The translations under genes were made by a program, and so were the position numbers. Source: Bacteroidota bacterium (GTDB taxonomy: Bacteria > Bacteroidota > Bacteroidia > Chitinophagales > Chitinophagaceae). Taken from it: DNA of 9,102 bases. Under the pieces are notes generated by a model that saw nothing but the letters and a program-made list of their open reading frames with translations, ran no database searches and was not told the DNA's origin. Shown here in pieces: positions 6,002 through 9,102 of the stretch. Numbering within the stretch: position 1 is the first letter of the stretch; each line of letters opens with the position of its first letter. The DNA is taken from positions 1 through 9,102 of the forward strand of contig JAEZIL010000101.1 in the NCBI GenBank assembly GCA_023436685.1. Reading direction: 5' to 3'.

Positions 6002-8290
6002 CTAAAACTTCAGGTTCAGCCCTGCAAGCCAGTTAAAACCCGCCTGAGGGAAGTAGAAATTCTCCGTAATTGTTGAACCTCCATATATATAGCTATAAGT
6101 ATATCCATTTGCCTCATATTGCTTGTTCAATATATTGTTCAATGCTAATGTCAAAGACAGTTCTTTAAAAGGCCTGGCTTGTATAGAATAGCGGATGCGT
6201 ACATCGCATAGGCTGTAGGCATCTATACTCCTGGTTTTGTTACTGGTATTGTCCAGGTACTGCTGGCCAACATATTTGCCCATGATACTTAACTCTACAT
6301 TTTGCTTGTTGGGCAGGTTGCGGAATGGCATAAAAGTTAGCCCCCCGGCAGCTATGGCATTTGGTGAAAAAGCTATGTCAGTACTACCATGGTTTACAGT
6401 AGCTTGGTTGCCATCGGGGTCGTCATAGTTATCCATGTATTCTACAAAATTGTTGATCTTATTTTGAGAAAAAGTAGCATTGGCATTGATACGTAGCCAG
6501 TATGCAGGCATGTATGCAGCTTGCAGTTCTATGCCTCTACGGTAGCTCTCGGGCACATTTATACGCGTATAGGCGCCTACATCATTTATTTTACCTGTCA
6601 TTACCAGTTGATCTCGGTACATCATATAATAACCGTTAATACCTAAGCTCCAGTTACGTTTGTTTATTTCGTATCCTGCCTCTATATCGATTAAGTTTTC
6701 TGCTTTTGGTTGCGTAACAGGTGATGCTTCAAAATCATCTCTGTTAGGTTCTTTATTAGCTACTGCAACCGATGCGTAAATTCTTTGCTTTTGAATATTA
6801 GTGTTTCGTAATAAATAAGTAATACCTGCTTTGGGATTAAAAAAACCAAAAGAAGCTGTAGGTTTCAATGTGGGATTTTTTCTGAATCCATTCATCACAT
6901 ACTCTACATTGCGGTATTGAACATCACCAAACAGGATAAGGTTTTCACCTACAGTTTGTTGTACTTTGGCATAAATGTTCAGATCACTTTTGCGCGAGTC
7001 AAGCAGGTACCACCTGTGGTCAACAGGTATTCCCGTCTGTGCCCATTTTACATACCCATAATGGTCTCCGTCATATTGGGTATACCCGCCACCCAATGCT
7101 ACCTGTGTTTTGTTCTTTTCGTACATAAGCGAGAATATACCGCCATAGTAGTAGTTATCCAGCCAAAGCTGGCGGGTAAGATCGGTAGATGTAATGGTAT
7201 CTGTACCTGATGGCGATACATAATCGCTCAAGCCATAGTCGCTAAAGGATTCACCAACTTTATATTCGTTATAATAGCCACGGCCTCTTGTCAGGAACAG
7301 GCCGACATTGCCTGTCATGTATTTTGAAAACTTATGGTCGGCAAACAATTGGTAATAATCCTGTTGGTAATTATCAGTCTGGTCCTTGTAAGTAAAATAA
7401 TTGTACTTGCGCGCATCCGAGGTGAAAAGGTTTACTGAATCGGCCTGTGTAAAGTACAGAACGCCCACATTATTATTATAATGGTTCAGCAGAGCGGCGT
7501 TGTCACCTTTTAATTTTGCTTCTGGCGTACCGTTCCAGGCTTGCGCTGTTTTCTCGTTTCCGGTCATCATCATAAAACGGAGATTGGTATTGTTGCCCGC
7601 CTTCCAGCCTGCAATAAATTGCAGCGCACGCATGTCGCTGGCTGAACGATCTATAAAACCATCGGAATTGATTTTTGATAAACGCACATCAAACTGCAAA
7701 CCGCTTTTTAGCAAGCCTGTACCGGCTTTTATTGTATGCTTGTGCGTATTGAAAGAGCCGTAACTATTATCTATTTCAGCACCGGCTACGTCCATTTGTT
7801 GCAGGTTGCTAATACTCATAGTAGCGCCAAAGGCACCGGGCCCGTTTGTAGAGGTGCCTACACCGCGCTGTAGCTGTATAGAGCTGGTTGACGATGCCAG
7901 GTCGGCAAAATTCACAAAAAAAGTACCCTGCGATTCAGCATCATTCATTGGTATACCGTTCAAAGTAACGTTAGTGCGGGCTACATCAGTACCGCGTATA
8001 CGTAGGCCGGTATAGCCCACGCCGTTACCTGCATCTGAAGTGACAACTGCCGAGGGAGTGTACTGCAACAGATAAGGTATATCCTGTCCTTGGTTCAGTT
8101 TTGAGATGTCTTTTGCAGTAATTTCTGTTTTTGCAAAAGGGCTGTTTGAGCCGGCACGTAAAGCACGTACTTCTACAGGCTGTAGTGTTTGTTGTGTAAA
8201 GCTGGTGTCGTTATTTTCACTTTGTGCCTGTGCTGTAAAGCAGGCAGCTATAGCCGCGGCACTAAGCAAATATTGATTGTAAAAATGCAT
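6002..8290 (-). CDS. TonB-dependent outer-membrane receptor, probably for thiamine
   Basis: A 762-residue outer-membrane beta-barrel transporter driven by TonB-ExbBD. Residues 1-22 are a signal peptide (LLSAAAIAACFTAQA, cleavage after A22). QPVEVRALRAG (37-47) resembles a TonB box. The plug domain spans ~50-160, with LRIRGTDVARTNVTLNGIPM (96-115) and IQLQRGVGTSTNGPGAFG (138-155) as its recognisable motifs. The rest is barrel, ending in an aromatic-final strand (WLAGLNLKF). There is no N-terminal carboxypeptidase-like (SusC) domain and no SusD partner, so this resembles a classic small-molecule receptor. The TPP riboswitch in its leader points to thiamine or a thiamine moiety as the substrate; this is inference, since similar receptors also take up siderophores. 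The gene is probably transcribed alone, with its terminator at 5955-5975. An out-of-frame ATG lies 5 nt upstream of the start; the chosen start gives the complete signal peptide. Confidence 0.9.
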   Translation of the reverse strand: MHFYNQYLLSAAAIAACFTAQAQSENNDTSFTQQTLQPVEVRALRAGSNSPFAKTEITAKDISKLNQGQDIPYLLQYTPSAVVTSDAGNGVGYTGLRIRGTDVARTNVTLNGIPMNDAESQGTFFVNFADLASSTSSIQLQRGVGTSTNGPGAFGATMSISNLQQMDVAGAEIDNSYGSFNTHKHTIKAGTGLLKSGLQFDVRLSKINSDGFIDRSASDMRALQFIAGWKAGNNTNLRFMMMTGNEKTAQAWNGTPEAKLKGDNAALLNHYNNNVGVLYFTQADSVNLFTSDARKYNYFTYKDQTDNYQQDYYQLFADHKFSKYMTGNVGLFLTRGRGYYNEYKVGESFSDYGLSDYVSPSGTDTITSTDLTRQLWLDNYYYGGIFSLMYEKNKTQVALGGGYTQYDGDHYGYVKWAQTGIPVDHRWYLLDSRKSDLNIYAKVQQTVGENLILFGDVQYRNVEYVMNGFRKNPTLKPTASFGFFNPKAGITYLLRNTNIQKQRIYASVAVANKEPNRDDFEASPVTQPKAENLIDIEAGYEINKRNWSLGINGYYMMYRDQLVMTGKINDVGAYTRINVPESYRRGIELQAAYMPAYWLRINANATFSQNKINNFVEYMDNYDDPDGNQATVNHGSTDIAFSPNAIAAGGLTFMPFRNLPNKQNVELSIMGKYVGQQYLDNTSNKTRSIDAYSLCDVRIRYSIQARPFKELSLTLALNNILNKQYEANGYTYSYIYGGSTITENFYFPQAGFNWLAGLNLKF

Positions 8291-8300
8291 GGCATTTAAA

Positions 8301-8327
8301 GTAATTAAATGAAAATGAATTAATTAC
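8301..8327 (-). promoter_or_regulatory. AT-rich hairpin just upstream of the receptor start codon
   Basis: GTAATTAA (8301-8308) and TTAATTAC (8320-8327) form a perfect 8-bp inverted repeat around an 11-nt loop. In the mRNA it ends 10 nt before the ATG, over the region where ribosomes would load. It may influence translation under riboswitch control, but the stem is almost all A-U and weak. Confidence 0.3.
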
Positions 8328-8354
8328 GAGGTGCCACGACTGTTTATTATCCGT

Positions 8355-8403
8355 ATACACGCATCTAACTTTCAGCCATGCGTGCACACATAGCCCTTGA
8401 AAG
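8355..8403 (-). promoter_or_regulatory. Candidate riboswitch expression platform: two mutually exclusive hairpins
   Basis: In the mRNA one hairpin uses 8369-8403: CUUUCA/UGAAAG outer stem, a 3-nt bulge, then GCUAUGUG/CGCAUGGC with a UGCA loop (14 pairs, two G-U). The alternative pairs 8378-8387 (GUGCACGCAU) with 8355-8364 (AUGCGUGUAU), 10 pairs with two G-U. Both need 8378-8387, so they cannot coexist. Neither is followed by a U-tract, so transcription termination by these stems is not evident. They lie between the TPP aptamer and the receptor start codon. Confidence 0.45.
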
Positions 8404-8440
8404 ATGGTGTAACAGAAAATATAAGCTGATTTACTTTTCC

Positions 8441-8513
8441 CTAACCGGCATTACCCGGTCCAGGTTCAGCGGGTATAATCTCAGCCTTTACTGTTTAGGC
8501 ACCCCGTGGTTAG
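8441..8513 (-). ncRNA. TPP riboswitch (THI-box aptamer)
   Basis: On the minus strand the conserved THI-box blocks occur in order: GGGGTGCC (8499-8506), GGCTGAGA (8479-8486), TACCC (8470-8475 region), GAACCTG (8461-8467) and GGTAATGCCG (8446-8455). The closing P1 helix is CTAACC with GGTTAG (8508-8513 with 8441-8446). The P3 arm is minimal, GCC/GGC with an 11-nt loop. The aptamer binds thiamine pyrophosphate and normally lowers expression of the gene downstream when TPP is plentiful. Here that gene is the TonB-dependent receptor, whose start is about 150 nt further on. A -7 promoter box lies about 20 nt upstream, so the aptamer forms at the very 5' end of the transcript. Confidence 0.96.
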
Positions 8514-8532
8514 TTTCTTAACTAAACCGCTG

Positions 8533-8540
8533 CAAAAGTA
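8533..8540 (-). promoter_or_regulatory. Candidate -7 promoter element for the riboswitch-receptor transcript
   Basis: On the minus strand TACTTTTG matches TAnnTTTG exactly. The predicted transcript start near 8526 leaves about 12 nt before the riboswitch P1 helix. A TTTG lies at 8554-8557, only 13 nt further upstream, short for a -33 element, so the call rests on the -7 box and its position. Confidence 0.5.
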
Positions 8541-8611
8541 TAAAAATTAACGACAAAACCACCATTAATTCTATTGAACCGGGAAGAATGTACAATAGAA
8601 AAAATGACATA

Positions 8612-8643
8612 TTGTATTATCAAAATACGATAACTTCGTTATC
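8612..8643 (+). promoter_or_regulatory. Candidate promoter overlapped by a palindrome, for the anchor-J protein gene
   Basis: TAACTTCG (8631-8638) is one base off TAnnTTTG, with TTG at 8612-8614, 16 nt upstream, the same spacing as in the YugP promoter candidate. GATAAC/GTTATC form a perfect 6-bp inverted repeat (8629-8634 and 8638-8643, 3-nt loop) covering the -7 box, and another TTATC lies at 8617-8621. The arrangement could be an operator, but the evidence is positional only. Confidence 0.35.
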
Positions 8644-8666
8644 CTCATAAAATTAAAATCTTAAGG

Positions 8667-9102
8667 ATGAAAGGAAATTTACTCACCTTGGGTGTATTTG
8701 CACTATGCATAGGCACTCAAGCAAATGCTCAGCAAATCTGGTCTGAGAATTTCAACAGCGGCAATATACCTGCGGGTTGGCAACTTCGTAACCTGGATGG
8801 TAAAACACCTAAAGCAATTCACAACTACATTAATGATGCATGGGTAGTAACAGATAAAAAAGATGCTGCTGGTAATGTGATACCTGGTGATAAAGTAATC
8901 ATCTCTACATCTGACTACACAGTTGCAGGCAGGGCAAATGATTGGATAATAACTACACCATTTACAGTTACCGATGCCAGTTTAGCAATAAAGTGGGATG
9001 AAAAGGCGCTGGAACCTTCGTTCCCCGATGGTTATGAGGTATTAGTATCTACAGCAACAGATGATGTTGCGGACTTTACCAATGTAGCTTACACAACAAC
9101 CG
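8667..9102 (+). CDS. Secreted choice-of-anchor J (cleaved adhesin type) protein, 3' end beyond the window
   Basis: The frame runs from the ATG at 8667 to the right edge (145 complete codons, no stop), so only the N-terminus is visible. Residues 1-22 form a signal peptide (LLTLGVFALCIGTQANA, cleavage after ANA). The mature part begins QQIWSENFNSGNIPAGWQL (22-40), the typical opening of cleaved-adhesin/choice-of-anchor J domains, and continues with NDWIITTPF near 92-100 and DGYEVLVST near 120-128, both conserved in that jelly-roll fold. In Bacteroidota such proteins are usually exported and often carry a C-terminal type IX secretion signal, which would lie outside the window here. The function is unknown; adhesion or glycan binding is a guess from the family name. 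GG directly before the ATG is too close to be a good ribosome site. It is divergent from the riboswitch-receptor transcript. Confidence 0.85.
   Translation, partial: MKGNLLTLGVFALCIGTQANAQQIWSENFNSGNIPAGWQLRNLDGKTPKAIHNYINDAWVVTDKKDAAGNVIPGDKVIISTSDYTVAGRANDWIITTPFTVTDASLAIKWDEKALEPSFPDGYEVLVSTATDDVADFTNVAYTTT

Noticed and set aside
6002..8290. Siderophore or SusC-type glycan receptor as the function of the TonB-dependent receptor
   Set aside because: There is no SusD gene, no N-terminal carboxypeptidase-like domain and no iron-related neighbour, while a TPP riboswitch leads the transcript. A siderophore role is not strictly excluded.
8369..8403. Hairpin 8369-8403 as an intrinsic terminator of the riboswitch
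   Set aside because: No U-tract follows on the minus strand (the next bases are GUUAGAUGCG), so it is better treated as part of a possible alternative fold.
8630..8642. loxP-like string ATAACTTCGT
   Set aside because: Ten bases match a loxP arm, but the second arm and the spacer are absent. The sequence is explained by the short GATAAC/GTTATC palindrome.

Overview
The window looks like a chromosomal stretch from a member of the Bacteroidota, most likely the Chitinophagia/Sphingobacteriia side. This is an inference from three things: exact or near matches to the Bacteroidota -7 promoter consensus TAnnTTTG in front of several genes, little sign of Shine-Dalgarno sequences, and the gene types (a SusC-style TonB receptor, a DUF4394 secreted protein, a choice-of-anchor J secreted protein and a PchR-like AraC regulator). 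There is no sign of a mobile element, prophage, CRISPR array or tRNA/rRNA gene.

Left part (1-3628): a secreted DUF4394 repeat protein runs off the left edge on the minus strand (383 codons visible, start at 1149). It is divergent from a PchR-like AraC regulator (1280-2137, plus). The regulator converges on a Wzx-type polysaccharide flippase (2129-3628, minus), and the two reading frames overlap by 9 bp at their stop codons.

Middle part (3701-5828, minus): a two-gene unit with a membrane zinc peptidase of the YugP family first and, 25 bp downstream, a CstB-like persulfide dioxygenase fused to a degenerate and a catalytic rhodanese domain. A TAnnTTTG promoter candidate lies upstream at 5894-5901, and an intrinsic terminator follows at 3638-3664.

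Right part (5955-9102): a 762-residue TonB-dependent receptor on the minus strand, preceded by a clear TPP (THI-box) riboswitch at 8441-8513 and followed by a strong intrinsic terminator at 5955-5975. The riboswitch makes thiamine or a thiamine precursor the probable substrate, carried across the outer membrane. Between aptamer and start codon the roughly 150-nt leader holds two mutually exclusive hairpins and a third hairpin close to the start, which together are a candidate expression platform. Divergent from it, at the right edge, is the start of a secreted choice-of-anchor J (cleaved adhesin type) protein, cut off by the window end.

I do not see a convincing undescribed multi-gene system. 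The items most worth a second look are the riboswitch leader architecture, the YugP/persulfide dioxygenase pairing, and the terminator hairpin placed directly against the flippase start codon.
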